Shown here piece after piece: positions 1 through 11,927 of a DNA stretch of 64,000 bases. How positions within the stretch are numbered: the stretch's first letter is position 1; each line of letters begins with the position of its first letter. Location: positions 705,002 through 769,001 of the forward strand of contig CAUYUJ010012780.1 of the NCBI GenBank assembly GCA_963575745.1, in the 5' to 3' direction. The notes under the pieces are model-generated. The model searched no databases, was not told where the DNA came from, and was given only the letters and a program-made list of their open reading frames with translations. The position numbers were made by a program, and so were the translations under genes. The DNA is from Prorocentrum cordatum (Eukaryota > Sar > Dinophyceae > Prorocentrales > Prorocentraceae).

Positions 1-1230
1 GCCGAGGCCGTTCTACTGCGTGTGGCCGACATTCCTGGGCTCTCGCCTGAACTGCAGCCCCGGCGCATCAGCAGGCCATCGGCTTGGAAGATGGCCCGGG
101 CAAGCGCCCCCAACAAGAAAAGAGCGAAGCCAGACGACCGCCGACCCATCGTCAACCGTTCGGCCTGGCCTACGGCATGCCTCGACACGCTGGCGGCTCG
201 GGCGCTGGACTGGGTAGGGGCCTGCTACCTCCCTCAGCATGCCCACATTGACATCCACAGGGCCGACGCCATCATCGAGCTGCTCCGCGAGTTTACCGAG
301 GTCGGACCATCTACCCCGGTCCGAGCATGCGGCTCCGACGTCGTCAGTTGTTTCACGAACATGCCCCACGAGCTCATCGTCCGGGCTTGGTCTTTCTATC
401 GATCTACCCTGCAAGGGTCGATCCAGGCTATCCGCGTGGCGCGCCGTGGCAGGCGCGCAGTGTCATCAGCAGGGGCGCCTCCATCCCGAGTACACGGCCA
501 GTGCATGACCATCACTATTGACGACATCGATGTGCTCATACGGCATCACCTATTCACGGGTTTTTTCATGTTGGGGGAGCTGGTAGGGATGGAGGTGGAG
601 GGCCTGGCGATGGGCAGCCCAATGGGTTCGGCGCTTACCCGGATGGCCTTAATCTTTTGTGACCTTACCTTCTACTACGCCTTGCATGGTCCTGAACTGC
701 CCCCGTTGGGATACAGGGGCCGGGTATATGAGACCGTTATCTTGGGTCACATGGTGTGGCTTCTCGAAGTGCGGTACATGGACGACTACCTCCTTCTCTG
801 GAAGGGCCCTTCCTACCTGAATGCTCGGGACATCGGGCTGCTCTCCAGCCGCCTGGCACGACGAGCAGGAGAGCGGTACCCCCTACCGCTCGAGCGAGAC
901 GATAGCCTCACATTCGTAGGTGTTGACCTGAAGCTCAACTTGGACGGCAGCGTGGCGGCATGCCCTTCGATCGGCCATCTTGGGGGCAGGGGCGGCACCT
1001 TTGAGTTTGAGGGTTTTTCGCCGTACTACAGCTTCATCCCGGATGGCACGAAGCGGGGTATCATCTTGGGCATTGTTGCGCGCGTGACCCACTTCACGTT
1101 TCCGGACAACTTGCGCTCCGAGGCCTTGCGTGCTTTCCGGGACCACTTGACGGGGGTGTCGGGCTACCCGGTTTCAGTGTTTGACAGCTGGGCTAGTGAG
1201 GGCACCCGCCACTGGCCATTTCAGCTGTGA
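1..1230 (+). CDS. Penelope-like reverse transcriptase, 5'-incomplete
   Basis: An RNA-dependent DNA polymerase of a retroelement. The frame is open from base 1, so the true start lies left of the window; the first start-like codon is GTG at 22, which gives 402 residues. Counting from there, RRPIVNRS (40-47) fits the N-terminal RT motif. DVVSCF (106-111) carries the first catalytic Asp. GLAMGSPMGSAL (194-205) is the primer/template-grip motif. RYMDDYLLLW (251-260) is the catalytic box. LTFVGVDLKLNLDGS (296-310), KRGIILGIVARV (344-355) and RDHLTGVSGYP (373-383) match the thumb region I know from Penelope-like elements. No GIY-YIG endonuclease follows; the frame stops at 1230 and pyrimidine-rich DNA follows. 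Either the element is of an endonuclease-free type or its 3' end is lost. There is no internal stop or frameshift, unlike every other RT in the window. RT identity is firm; the clade is an inference. Confidence 0.8.
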   Translation, partial: AEAVLLRVADIPGLSPELQPRRISRPSAWKMARASAPNKKRAKPDDRRPIVNRSAWPTACLDTLAARALDWVGACYLPQHAHIDIHRADAIIELLREFTEVGPSTPVRACGSDVVSCFTNMPHELIVRAWSFYRSTLQGSIQAIRVARRGRRAVSSAGAPPSRVHGQCMTITIDDIDVLIRHHLFTGFFMLGELVGMEVEGLAMGSPMGSALTRMALIFCDLTFYYALHGPELPPLGYRGRVYETVILGHMVWLLEVRYMDDYLLLWKGPSYLNARDIGLLSSRLARRAGERYPLPLERDDSLTFVGVDLKLNLDGSVAACPSIGHLGGRGGTFEFEGFSPYYSFIPDGTKRGIILGIVARVTHFTFPDNLRSEALRAFRDHLTGVSGYPVSVFDSWASEGTRHWPFQL

Positions 1231-2210
1231 TGCATGTGAGGTGGATCGGCCCCCACAAATACCTGCTGCATGGTTGTCGGCTCGCGGCCAGAAAGGGCCC
1301 TACCCCCCCATCCCTCCTGTCCTTCCCTCCTCTCCCTCCCCTCCCTTCTCGGTGGGTCCGGCTCTCCCTCTGCCTCCTCCTCCTCCTTCCATTGAAGGGG
1401 CACGCATCACGAATTTCGGTACCTCTGAGGCCGGAGTGTTCTCCTAAGCACTGGCGAAGGCTCTCCTAAGCAGTGGCGAGCTTTGGGTGTACCGGCCTAT
1501 CCGCTTAAAACCGGCGTGCCGGCCCATCCGCTATCGTTTGGCTGGTTTTGCCGGGGTCCCCGGGCTACCCCACCGCCAACTCTTGGTGGCAATCTAAACG
1601 GTCGAGGAAGTGACCTCCGGTGTGTTACAATTTATCTCCCTCCTGCAGGTTCGGATCGCCACCGGGACTCGGAGTCAAAACTGTGTATACGTTTCTGGCC
1701 TTTCCGCCCGCAGGACCAGGCATGCAGATAGAGGGACGGGACGGGGGGGAAGGGAGGGGACATTCATTGAATTCAACAGAATCCCCACGAACCCGGCACA
1801 GTACGTGCAGTGCCGGGGGTGGCGGACCGTCTCCCCATCCCGCCATCAAAGGGGGATGCGAAGTACCTGGAGACGGGACGGGGTGGGCACAGGTTGGCAT
1901 CATAGCCGACCCAAAACCAACAGAGGCATCATAGCTTCTGATCCTCATACTGTCTAGGCTGATCCACTCACGGATCCAACACCTCATCTTCTACTCATTT
2001 CATTCCATGCGTAGCATGCTCTCCCCCGTCCTCTGGCACGATCTTGCTCGAGACGAAACAATTGCGGACGATGCCCAACAGGAGCAGGCGGCTTCCGTCC
2101 CAAACGGACAGCGCCCGCGGCTGCACCGACAGCGAGTCTTCTTCTCAAAACGGGAAGCACTTGACGATTGTTTTCGTCTCCATCGTCTCTGTCCCCATTT
2201 CGCCCCCCCC
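1231..2210. other. Non-coding stretch after the RT
   Basis: No gene recognised. It holds pyrimidine-rich tracts (about 1302-1395), the short direct repeats listed separately, and mixed sequence. A 75-codon frame at 2007-2234 (+) matches nothing I know. Confidence 0.4.
1440..1533. repeat. Two adjacent short direct-repeat pairs
   Basis: CTCCTAAGCANTGGCGA occurs at about 1441 and 1462. Directly after it, a CCGGCCYATCCGCT unit occurs at about 1493 and 1520, separated by TAAAACCGGCGTG. They look like local replication slippage just downstream of the RT. Confidence 0.6.
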
Positions 2211-2234
2211 CCCCCCCTACTTTGGGCTAGTTGA

Positions 2235-3139
2235 TTCCAGCTTCGGTCCCTGGGACTGTCAAGAAGCTGCTCGCGATGAGAATAGCTGGCGCCAGGGACG
2301 TGATACGTGATCAAGGGGTCCAGGTAGGTGCCCACGTCTCGAAGAAATCGTGACGCCGCATGTGAAGGGAAGGCGACAACTGAGAACCGTGTGACGTTTT
2401 TGGACGATTCTGACCTCTCGTGGGCCTTCGGAAACCTCCAGAAGCCTCTGGCGACGTGGGTAAAAACTACTGAGGATCATGAGGCCTACGTCGTCGCCCG
2501 TCGTCGTCGTCGTCGTCATCCTCGCCTGGGACTTGGTGCTGCTGCCACTCATGATGCATTAGGCCCGTCTTGCGCAAACTGGTCATCGTATGCTGGTGAC
2601 CTGGATCACTTTGCCCTGCCACTTCTTCCTGTAAGGCCTTGTTGTCCAGGATGTTGATGCAACGCGTATTGTTGGACCGTGCTGTCCGGGCAGGGAAGCG
2701 TGTACTCGCTGTGTGCCTGCAATAATTCGTTATGATGTATGATGTGGCGATGCTGGCATCGTGAATCGCTCTGGTGTTCGCACCAACAAAGGGGGGCTCT
2801 GTTGGCCTGGAACCAATTGACACCGCACTCTGCTCTCCTCGAAGTAAAGGACGGCTGCATTTGGCGCCACGTAACCGAGTGATCTTGCGAGAAGCTCCCA
2901 GATGCGATGCGAAAGCTCGACATTTTCCTCGTTGCCCCAGCTATCCCCCCCTGTGCTCCCGTGGGTGGAATGACGGCGTCGATGCAATCCGCCACCGTGC
3001 CGCTGGGCACGGAGTGGGCGCGTCCTCGGGTCCTGGGCCCAATCATCTGAGCCCCAACCCCCCCCTCCTGGGGCCCACTCATCGAAGCCCCAATCACCCC
3101 GGCCCCAATCCTTACGGGGCCCGGACCACTCGACTTCAG
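2235..3139. other. Stretch with no recognisable gene
   Basis: Mixed sequence with a short GTC/GTCGTC tract near 2493-2520. From about 3030 it grades into CCCCAAT/GGGGCCC-rich short repeats that lead into the first copy of the dispersed CAAGANGGCC repeat. Long minus frames here have no motif I recognise. Confidence 0.35.
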
Positions 3140-3875
3140 ATCTCCCAGAGCCTGGCGCGTGCCCCCTGGGGCTTGGCGCGTGCCCCCTGGGGCTGTGCCG
3201 AGTGGTGGCGCGTGGATTGTTCGGGCCCAGGAGGGGCCCAAGGCCAAGAGGGCCCCACGCGGCTGGCAAGACAGCCCAAGAGGGCCCCGAGACGCCCAAG
3301 ATCGGCCCAAGACGCCCAAGATGACCTCAAAAGGGCCCAGGAGGCCTCTGGGACGCCCCAAGAGGCCCCCAAGAGGCCTCCCAAGAGGCCTCCCAAGAGG
3401 GCCTCAAGAGGCAAACAGTACTAATTTTCCTAATGCTTCCGACGGTTTCGCCTTTTCAGCTTTCCGACGCTCCAATGCGACCCAAGAGGCCCCAAATACC
3501 ACCCCAAAACGGCCCAAGAGGCCTCCAAGAGGGCCCTGCTACGGCCTAAGAGCGCCCCAAGACGGCCCAAGAGGCGCCCAAAACGGCCCAAGAGGGCCCC
3601 AAAAGGGGCCCAAGAGAGAGAACACGAACCGAAAATCCAAGCCTTCCACCCCAATGAGGCCACCAGGAGACCCCAAGATGCGCCCAGGAGGCCCCAGAAA
3701 GCCCCCCAAAGACCCAAAATATGCAATAATAGGCCCACAACCGGCCCCCAAGAGGCCTCCTAACTGCCTCCAGGAGGTTCCAGAAAGGCCTCCCACGACA
3801 TCCCAGCGAACATCCAACCGGCTTCCATACCCACGACCACGTCACGGTGGCGGGATGGGCCGAAAGCCATTCTAC
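3140..3875 (+). repeat. Dispersed CAAGANGGCC-rich repeat, copy 1
   Basis: Two arms made of many variants of a roughly 10-12 bp word (CCCAAGAGGCCTCC, CCAAGACGGCCC) flank a non-repetitive core near 3420-3475. The core contains TTTCGCCTTTTCAGCTTTCC followed by GACGCTCC. The copy ends with GGTGGCGGGATGGGCCGAAA (about 3848-3867), a 3' motif that recurs at the end of copy 3. A (GGA)n tract follows about 60 bp later. Long frames across it (K/R/P-rich) are a product of the repeat, not evidence of a gene. Confidence 0.7.
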
Positions 3876-3936
3876 TATTCCTGTCCTCGCTATCACACCC
3901 AGTCGTCGGCCAACACATCGACGCTGCTTGCACCAG

Positions 3937-4243
3937 AGGAGGAGGAGGAGGAGGAGGAGGAGGAGGACGATGAGGAGGAGGAGGAGGAGGAGAAGGAGAA
4001 GGAGGAGGACGATGAGGAGGAGGAGGACGATGAGGAGGATGAGGAAAAGGAGGAGGACGAGGAGGACGCGGAGGAGCAGGAGGCGGAGGCGGAGGAGCAG
4101 GAGGCGGAGGCGGAGGAGCAGGAGGGGGAGGATGAGGAGAAAGAGGAGGAGGAGGAGGAGGAGGAGGAGGAGGAGGAGGAGCAGGAGGAAGAGGAGGAGG
4201 AGGAGGAGGAGGAGGAAGAGGAGAATGAGGAGGAGGAGGAGGA
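3937..4243 (+). repeat. Long (GGA)n microsatellite
   Basis: About 300 bp of GAG/GAC/GCG-interrupted GGA triplets. It is purine-rich on the plus strand. Poly-Glu and, antisense, poly-Leu/Ser frames through it are artefacts of the triplet repeat. Confidence 0.9.
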
Positions 4244-4269
4244 GCAATCAGGAGAAGGAGGACGAAGAG

Positions 4270-4520
4270 GATGAGGACAAGGACGATAACGTGGAAGCGG
4301 AAGCGGCGACGCGGGCGGCAACGACGCACGACGCCGACGGCGAACGCGGACGACGGACGAGCGACGACGACGGCGCCGACGCCGGCGACACTTGACGACG
4401 GCGGACGGCACGACGGCGCCGACGCCGACCGACACGGACAAACGACGGACCACGGCGGACGCCGCCGACGACGGTCCCGCCGCCGACGGCGCCGCCGCCG
4501 ACGGACGTCTGAGCTTCCTA
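4270..4520. repeat. GACGAC/GCCGAC triplet-like repeat
   Basis: Imperfect run of GACGAC, GGCGAC and GCCGACG words, very GC-rich, directly after the GGA tract. Open in all frames because of composition. Confidence 0.7.
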
Positions 4521-4689
4521 CGACCGCGGCCGACCACACACGGCGAGGCCGACGACCGGCTCCGACGGACGCTGGACCACCGCCCGGCGCAGCGGGCGGC
4601 CTCCTGGAGAAGCGGGCCGCCGCCGCGGGAGCGGCGGGGCCCCCGCCGGCGGGGCGGCGACCTGCCCCGCCCAGATCGGATCGGCGGGG

Positions 4690-4835
4690 GGGGGGCCTGG
4701 CCCAGTGCCCCCAGTACTCTCGGGCGTGGGGGGGCCCAAGAAGCCTCCAAGGCACCCCTCACGGGGCCCAAAGGGCTCCAGAGGGGCCGGGAGATGGCGC
4801 GAGGGGGTTGGGGCGCCTCTGGGACCACTTCTGAC
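4690..4835 (+). repeat. Degraded relative of the 62.6-kb inverted-repeat element
   Basis: Shares with 62,627-62,795 the order CCTGGCCCAGTGCCC, then GGCCCAAGAAGCCTCC, then AGGCACCCCTCACGGGGCCC, and a right end CACTTCTGACAACACCCAA. At 62.6 kb the corresponding right end is CACTTCTAGCAACACCCGA. The left terminal repeat is largely overwritten by a G run, so this is a decayed copy. Confidence 0.5.
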
Positions 4836-4934
4836 AACACCCAAGCGAACAGGAGCGGCGCCAGCGCTGGACACAACCCTTGTGGCAAGGGTGTGCCCGT
4901 GCCTCTTTGGGCTCGGCGCGTGGCGCGTGGGGCG

Positions 4935-5099
4935 AGGAGAGGGGGAGGAGGAGGAGGAGGAGGAGGAGGAGGAGGAGGAGGAGGAGGAGGAGGAGGAGGA
5001 GGAGGAGGAGGAGGAGGAGGAGGGGGAGCAGGAGCAGGAGGAGGAGGAGGAGGAGGGGGAGCAGGAGCAGGAGGAGGAGGACGAGGAGGAGGAGGAGGA
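4935..5099 (+). repeat. Second (GGA)n microsatellite
   Basis: About 165 bp of GGA triplets with interspersed GGAGCA units, purine-rich on plus. It sits directly after the decayed inverted-repeat element. Confidence 0.9.
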
Positions 5100-6377
5100 A
5101 ACCGCGGCCCGCCCGAGCGATTCAGGCGAATGTTGCTGCCAAGCGCGGCGACCAGCCCTCAGGTGGGCATTAGGCGCCCGCGATCACCGAGATCGCATCC
5201 TGGATTGTTTCGCCATGTTAGCTTCCAGCGGCCCTGCTTGCATGGCTTACACGTCTCTCAATGCTATTACTCTTGTTTCTCGCTCTCATATTACAGCATG
5301 TAACACAGCATGTACAAAGCTTTGCTACGCCGCTCGAAACACATACAACGCATCAACATTCATCTCATGCACGGTCAAACATGCATATCGCTTCAGGGTC
5401 TTAACACATTTGCGTCCGAGCTTGTACTGCTTACCAACACGGATGATCGGGACCACACAAGGATGATATCCTCAGTTGTACCACCTACAATCTACCCTGC
5501 GCCGATACCTCTACGTTGACCTGATCCGCCGCCGCCCCACTACACAGTGGAAGAGGTGTCAGGGCCACGGCAATATTTCAGCGTATTCAAGTGATTCAGA
5601 GATTGCCAATATCGTTGAAAATCAAATTGAACATGCTTCACACTCAAGTATCTCAGACAGCACGGTAGGCTCAAACGACGATGCGTACCCTCGCAATTTG
5701 GCAGGCACCCTGTTGGCAACGTCTGGACATGTTGGCCGCGGACTCAAGCACACACACACACACATAAGGCCACAAACTTGCCAGCTGATTTACACGCTAC
5801 AAATGGCAACGGTATGGTCGAAGGGCACCCTGGCGCCATCAGAGAAGTGGGGGACAAGTGGGTTTGCAACTCATCAATATCCACAACGCAGCGCCTACGA
5901 GATGAGTTTCAACATGCAGCGCATAAATATGTATAGAGTCAGCTTGGGGAGCAATGGCACCTCCAGTTTAAACATGCAGCGCATCGTCTTCACACAGCTT
6001 CGGCAACAATGGCATGTCCAATGTAGTGGTGCAGAAGAAGACGACATTATCGTTTATTTCCAGGGTATGGCTGAAGACAGACATGCACTCATGACAGCAA
6101 AATCACAATGTATCAGCGTGATTGCCAGCGACGCGAGCGACTCTGAAGTATCAGTGGCAATATTCGACGAGCCAGTGGCAACATTACCTTTACCCATTCA
6201 TTGATGAAGATGATCGTGCAGTGGTGCAGCAATTTCAACAGTACATTCGCCAGTTTCGTGGCATTTGCGCTGGTGGTTTGGACATTGGAGCAGAGGCACT
6301 TCTTACATACAGTATGACAGATTCGAAATGTGGTTGAAGGCTGCCTGTCTCTTCTACATGCCACACGTGTCATAAAA
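5100..6377. other. AT-richer island; one uncertain long frame
   Basis: Base composition drops from strongly GC-rich to near balanced. A 242-codon plus frame (5476-6204) is longer than expected by chance here, but it contains a CA microsatellite (about 5751-5763) and an internal duplication around the word AACATGCAGCGCAT (about 5911 and 5970). It shows no domain I recognise and no clear ends. I regard it as repeat-derived; a real but unknown gene is possible. Confidence 0.2.
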
Positions 6378-6407
6378 TTATCATCATCATCACCGTCATC
6401 AACTTCG

Positions 6408-6482
<75 letters not shown>

Positions 6483-6490
6483 ACATCATC
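6378..6490 (+). repeat. (ATC)n microsatellite
   Basis: About 110 bp of TCA/ATC triplets, nearly perfect from about 6404 to 6482. Confidence 0.95.
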
Positions 6491-7999
6491 TCCCATCCAT
6501 GCGTATGATTGTACTCACGCGCTGTCTATGCCGGCGCGCATTTGGCGCGTCGCCTCACCCGGCGGAGGAGGTGGGAATTGCAATATTGGGGAGGTGAAGG
6601 TACACGCGCAGGGGGGGGTCTAAGGGAGTCGAGAAAATGGCTGGAGGAGGTGGAGGAGAACACGGGCAGAAGCCTCGAGATTGCACACTTGGAGCCAGCA
6701 CACACTCAGCATTTCGCTGAATCGGGCCAGCCAGCACGTCTGTGCCAGCCCACTCACACATGCCATGTACACTTCAGTACTCCACGCTGGCATACAGGGG
6801 GAGAACTCGAGCCACAATAGTGGCAACAGTGACGGTGGTGCCCCCCATAAGAACTGAGACGGTGAACCCCCCCGAGGAACCGAAACAAAACACGGGTAGC
6901 AGTCCAAGAATTGCATGTGTTTTTTTCTCTACTTGCCAGTCCGTACAGCCTAGGACACCCACTTGGGCCAGCCAGCACAGTCTGCAGCAGCCCCTTACCA
7001 CACACTTCTTCTGTTCCCCTGCAACACATCATAACTGCAGGATACAATGTGGAACGGACACCGATGGTGCAATTTAGCATGGCGGGGGACGGTGGACGTA
7101 CTTACCAGCAGTCCTGAGTCTGCCATGTTGCTTACCACGTGGGCCAGCCAACGCGACCTGAATCAACCCCTCTCCACACGCTTACTGGGGCTTGGTATCT
7201 GCCAATGCCTTAGAGCCAAGCTTTTAGCACCAGCCGGAACTTTAGAATAGTAGATTGGTGGGGTTGGGTGCAATTACTTCAGTATGTTCGATGGCGGTGG
7301 AGGCGGTGACTGACCAAGGTACTGCAGCTGCCGTCAGCCCAATGTGGCGGGCGCCTACTCTTGGCACCCCGTTCAATTTTCTGCGGCGGCCGCCATGTAC
7401 ACAACTGTCCAGCCGGTCGTCAGCATTGTTTGTTCTAGTACTTCCCAGCAGTGGCACTTCAGCCACGTGGCTAAAGTTTGGGCTACGTACAAAAAGAGGA
7501 GGAGGAGGAAGAAAAGGAAAATTAGTGGGAATTGGGAACGGGAGAGGCAAGCTCGAAAAACGAAGCATATCAATAAGCATGGGATGCGACCTCTGACCCG
7601 TTGCTCCGCGAACGACACAGCCTTGGCCAGAACACCTCGTCGATCCTGTTGGAAACATCGCGTCGAGACTTGTTCGCTCGGCGCGTGCACTCGGCTGCCG
7701 GGCCCTTTTACTTGCTCTGGCGAATACGACCCACAGGGCCCACATAACCAACATCCCAGATCGCTCTGACATCTGAAGGTGTGCGAAGGATGCAGCCACC
7801 CACCGCGCAGTGCATCTTGCTCCCTGGAGGCACTCCCGAAAGAAAGCCATCAACGAAGAAACACTCGAAACGTGGGCTCCTGAGCAAGAGACCCATTTGC
7901 TTCTTACAAGCGGACCCCTTGCAACGAGCGCAGTGGTGATCGTCCTCTCCAAGACAGCGCGCTGAGCTAAAACGGGCGACCAGAGCGGGGCGGGGGCGG
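6491..7999. other. Stretch with no recognisable gene
   Basis: Mixed sequence with repeated CCAGCCAGCAC-like words (about 6726, 6969) and a purine run near 7492-7530. Frames of up to 236 codons exist on the minus strand (7242-7952) but carry no motif I know and include a proline/phenylalanine-rich simple stretch. Confidence 0.3.
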
Positions 8000-10900
8000 A
8001 TGAGACCTCAGTCGCTCAGCAGATCGAGGCGGGCGCTGATCGATGACCATGGCATCCATCGTGGCACGAAGGAGACGCCCCCGCATCAACTTTGCGCGCT
8101 TTTCGTGGAACGCGATGCGAGCCTGAACCTCGCTCCACACTCGGACCTCCTGAAAACGAGATCTGCTAGTTCATCAGCCTTCACGTTGCCTTCTTGCTGC
8201 CGCCGACGTAGCCCGCGATCTTCGGACTCAGCCCTCGGCGCATGCGAATTCATGAAAAATTGCAATGCGATGGTCAAGAAGGCGATCGTCCGCTTACATG
8301 TGCTCTCCGATGGCAGCCCACGGGCCCGCGTCCGACTCGGCCTTTGACGGAGTAAGAAATGCGCTCGGGCTCCAGACCTCCTGAAAATTACTTCGAAATC
8401 GCAAACTCGCCACGATGCGCCGTTTCCCCCAGCGACCTGCGAAGGGCCCTCCAGCCGACAATCCCAAGCGGAGCGGCTCGAAACAATGGGTCAATGCGAA
8501 ACCCCTTCCCGCTCGTCGCAGCTTCGCTTGCTAGGCACCTAAGCCTCCGCTGACATCTCCGCAGCAGCGCGGCGGCTGTCTGCGCCCGCGGCAATGAAGC
8601 CATCCGGGCCCGCATCTTCTCTGAAAACCACGCCCCCTCCGCCGTCGGCGGTTCAACTTCCGCCCCAGACGGAGGCGGTGGGCTACGACGCCACACGCGT
8701 TTGATGCCGTTGATGATGCGAGGGCGCTTCGGCGACGCGCGCCTCTGAATCTCGATATGAGCGATGATCTTTGTCCTGCGGGCGTGTTCAGCACAGACGG
8801 AGAGGCGCCCCCCGGCGCCGCGCGCCACGCGGCAAGCACCTCGGGCAAAGGAGAAACTCCTCAGCGTCGGTCTCGACGCGCGCGGGCGACCAGTTGCTAC
8901 CGCGGCCGTCGCCAAGAGGACCCCCCGCCGCTGGGCCACGCGCGGAACCTCGCGGAGACGAAGAAACATTCTGCACGGATCGTTGACGACGCGACCAGCC
9001 ACGCCATCACCGCAATAGTGACTGGCCGCCTTCTCCCGCAGATTCAGCCAACGCTGATGCGGGCATAACTGCGATGATGCGATGATCTCTATCGAATCCA
9101 CGCGCCCTGTCATCAACCCCTGGAAAATGCCAGTCGATCTGCAGACTGATGCCCCCGCCCCAGAGCATCCGCCAGCGCGATGGACTGCCGGGGCCTGAAT
9201 TGCACGAGGGAAGCGCGACGATTGCCGCGCAGACTGGCCCGCGAGCTCGGCGAGCCGTCTCGGCTGCAATGGCGGCCCCATATCCTGAACGATCGCGCCC
9301 CGCACTCGCTCCGCACTGGTGCGACATCCACGGTTGGCCGGGCGTCGACGCAGCCGCGCGCGAACGAGTTCGCAATTGGGACACGCTTCTGGACCTCGTC
9401 ACGGGGCCCGCAAAACCAATGGAGTTGTGAGACGCGCGCCTCGCCCGCTGGATCCACGCGCCGCTCCCGTCCGACGTCGCAGCTTCAACGACTCTGTCCC
9501 GAACGTGCCGCATGCCTGATGTCCGTCGCGTGCATCTGTTTGGTCAACTACGTTCTCGCAGTCCGCCGTAAACAAGCAATGTCTGCTAGCACGCGCCAAT
9601 CTTGATATCCGCATGTTCGGCCGGCAAGCCGCGGCAACCCTGCTTCGCCTCGCGGGTCGTGCCCCGCCAGGTCAACTCCTGGATGGCAGCCATCAGTAAT
9701 AACCGCGCCGCCGGCGCATCTCTGCAAGGTTACGAGCCTGTTCGGCATTGGCATCGATGGGCGCGCTCTTGCTCTCCGCGGGAAGATCTCCTTCTGCGAA
9801 TGAACCGAACATCTCCATAGTGCCCGTTGCAATATTCCTGCGCGCCGTCTTCTCCAACTGACCCGCGCAGACCGTCGATCCACGTTCGAACGCGCGCGCC
9901 AAAATTGACGGGGGCGAGCCGTTGCAAGTCAAAATGCGCCGCGCATGTGTCAAGCCGCGCCCCATTGCGCAATCCTTGAATAATCGACCTTTCCGGTTGA
10001 AAAGATTCTGGCGTCGGCTCCTGCGTCGTGATCCGCGGGCCCGCGCGCACTCGAAGTCCCCGACGCAACGCTGCTGGCAAAAACCGGACTTCCCCGCAGA
10101 ATGCCACGACCATTGTCGCGCACTGTCTTGAGGAACGCTTCGCGCGAAGCAGACTGGCCCGCCAGCGCCGCGCTGCGGCGCTCGCTGCATTCGTCGGATC
10201 ACGGCTGCAAGTGTCAACAACGCAGAGACCACACTTGGCAAGTCATGCAGATGCGCCCGATGCTCCGGTCTCTTTGCGCCAACTTCGGCAAGGTGCGCCG
10301 CGGCCAAGTCGTGACACCCTCGACACGATTGCAGAGACGCAACAGTTCATCGCGACCGCAGGTAGGATGCCTCTACACATCCAGCGAAGTGAGCCTGTCA
10401 GTTCCGAGTCCAGCCCGGGGCTTCAATCGTCGGCGCTTTTTCCAATTGCGCCCACTCAATATGGGGATGTGGCGAAGTCCCTGGCGCGCCGCGCGATGCA
10501 GGGCCGACCCCCCCGCCTCGCCTGCCTCCTCGGGCGCCCGCAAAAAACTGCTGCACTTTGTGATCAACCGCGCCGGCAGGGCGATGGAGCCCCCCCCCGC
10601 CCTTGGCGAAAATCTCGCCCGCAGCCGACGGTGATCCCTTCGAACTTTTGAACGGCGCTCCAGATGCCTGCGATGGAGCGACCCAGTCGCGGAACTCTGC
10701 GACGGCGATTCGCGCGAGTTCCCGCTGCGAGCCCGCTGGGCCACGCGAGCGGCTACCTGCCCATGAGAACAGACCAATCCTCGCGACTGTCCGACCCGCG
10801 GCCCCCGCGGTGAATCTGGCCCCGTCATGGGCCCGACCGCCGGGTCTGGAAAATCTGTAGCCGCTCGCCGGCGCGCGCGCGCCGCGGGTGGCCATGCTGC

Positions 10901-11879
10901 GCGCGCCCGCTCTAGCGGCTTGTCTACCACCGGCCGTTGCAGAACTGAATAAGCTTGAAGCCGCCAGCTGGCAATCTGGTCGCGCGCTTCTACTTCTCGA
11001 TTTTCGCTCAGTCCACGAACCTCCGCGATTCGCCTGCTCGGGCCGCCCGCTTGGGCCGCGGCGGCCCGAAGCCCGCTCGGCGCGCTGAGTTCCGCAGCCC
11101 TGGAATGCGCGAGGATGGCCAGCTTCGCAGCGTTGACCTACGCGGAAAAAGGCCGCGCTGGCCTCGCGAGCAGGCTCGCGCCCGCGGGCCAAAAACGGCC
11201 GGGGAACGCGCGATGGGCGACCGCATCTATGCGCCGCGAGGCCCCGAGCTGTCGACGAGGCCCCTTTCGCGGGCCCGCGTGCTCGCGGGGGGGGCGGAGG
11301 GAAGGCCCACCTCGGGGCCCCTCTCGCGCGAAGAAAGCGGGCGCCTCAGGGGGGCCCTCCAATGGCGGGGCGACGGCCGTCGTCAGCGCGCGCTGCGACG
11401 CGCCGCGGCAGCCGCCCCAGGGGCGGCGGAGGAGGGGGGGGCGACGGCAGCGACAGCAAGGGCAGCCGAAGGACAAGAGGAGGAGGGCGGCAAGCGCCTG
11501 CCCGAGGACCCCGCCCCAAATCTGATTCCCAACCCTCGGGGAAACCCGCTTCCCCAGAAAAAGCGCGCCCCGAGATCATCTGCGGCCCGCTCGTCGGGCT
11601 CTCCAAGATTGGCCTCGACTTTCCGCGCGGGATAAGGGCGCCGCGCCCCGCGATGCTCTGCAGATTTCCCCTTCGCAGCAAGCGTCTATCCACGCGCGCC
11701 CTGGAGCGTTGACACCAGGCGCGGCCTTGATTTTCGGTCGGGCACCCTGGGGTGACTTGGCTGGGGCCTCGGAGCCCCCGACAAACAACTGGGACCGTTT
11801 CCTCGGGCGCGCTCGCAGAAACCCGCGCGCGCGCCCCCGCGGCGCCCGGGCGGCGGGTTCGAGCGAAAAAGGGAGAAAC
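8000..11879. other. Large GC-rich block, nothing recognised
   Basis: About 3.9 kb of uniformly GC-rich sequence in which every frame is interrupted or low in complexity. The most protein-like minus stretch is the C-terminal part of a frame ending at 9693 (…NIATGTMEMFGSFAEGD…), which I do not recognise. Possibly decayed mobile DNA; no terminal repeats or tandem period could be established by eye. Confidence 0.25.

Positions 11880-11927
<48 letters not shown>
11880..11927. repeat. (AT)n microsatellite
   Basis: About 48 bp of alternating AT with one CATATA interruption. It can form a cruciform. Confidence 0.95.

Noticed and set aside
3159-4274. 371-codon plus frame ending in a long poly-Glu tract
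   Set aside because: It is the dispersed CAAGANGGCC repeat followed by a (GGA)n microsatellite; all frames are open there and none has a domain.
3760-4888. 331-codon minus frames rich in Pro, Ser or Leu
   Set aside because: Antisense of the GGA and GACGAC tracts; composition only.
8000-11879. Possible gene cluster in the GC-rich block
   Set aside because: Many moderate frames on both strands but none with a motif, consistent strand or plausible ends.
11880-11927. AT-rich hairpin as terminator or origin
   Set aside because: A plain (AT)n microsatellite; no flanking signals support a function.
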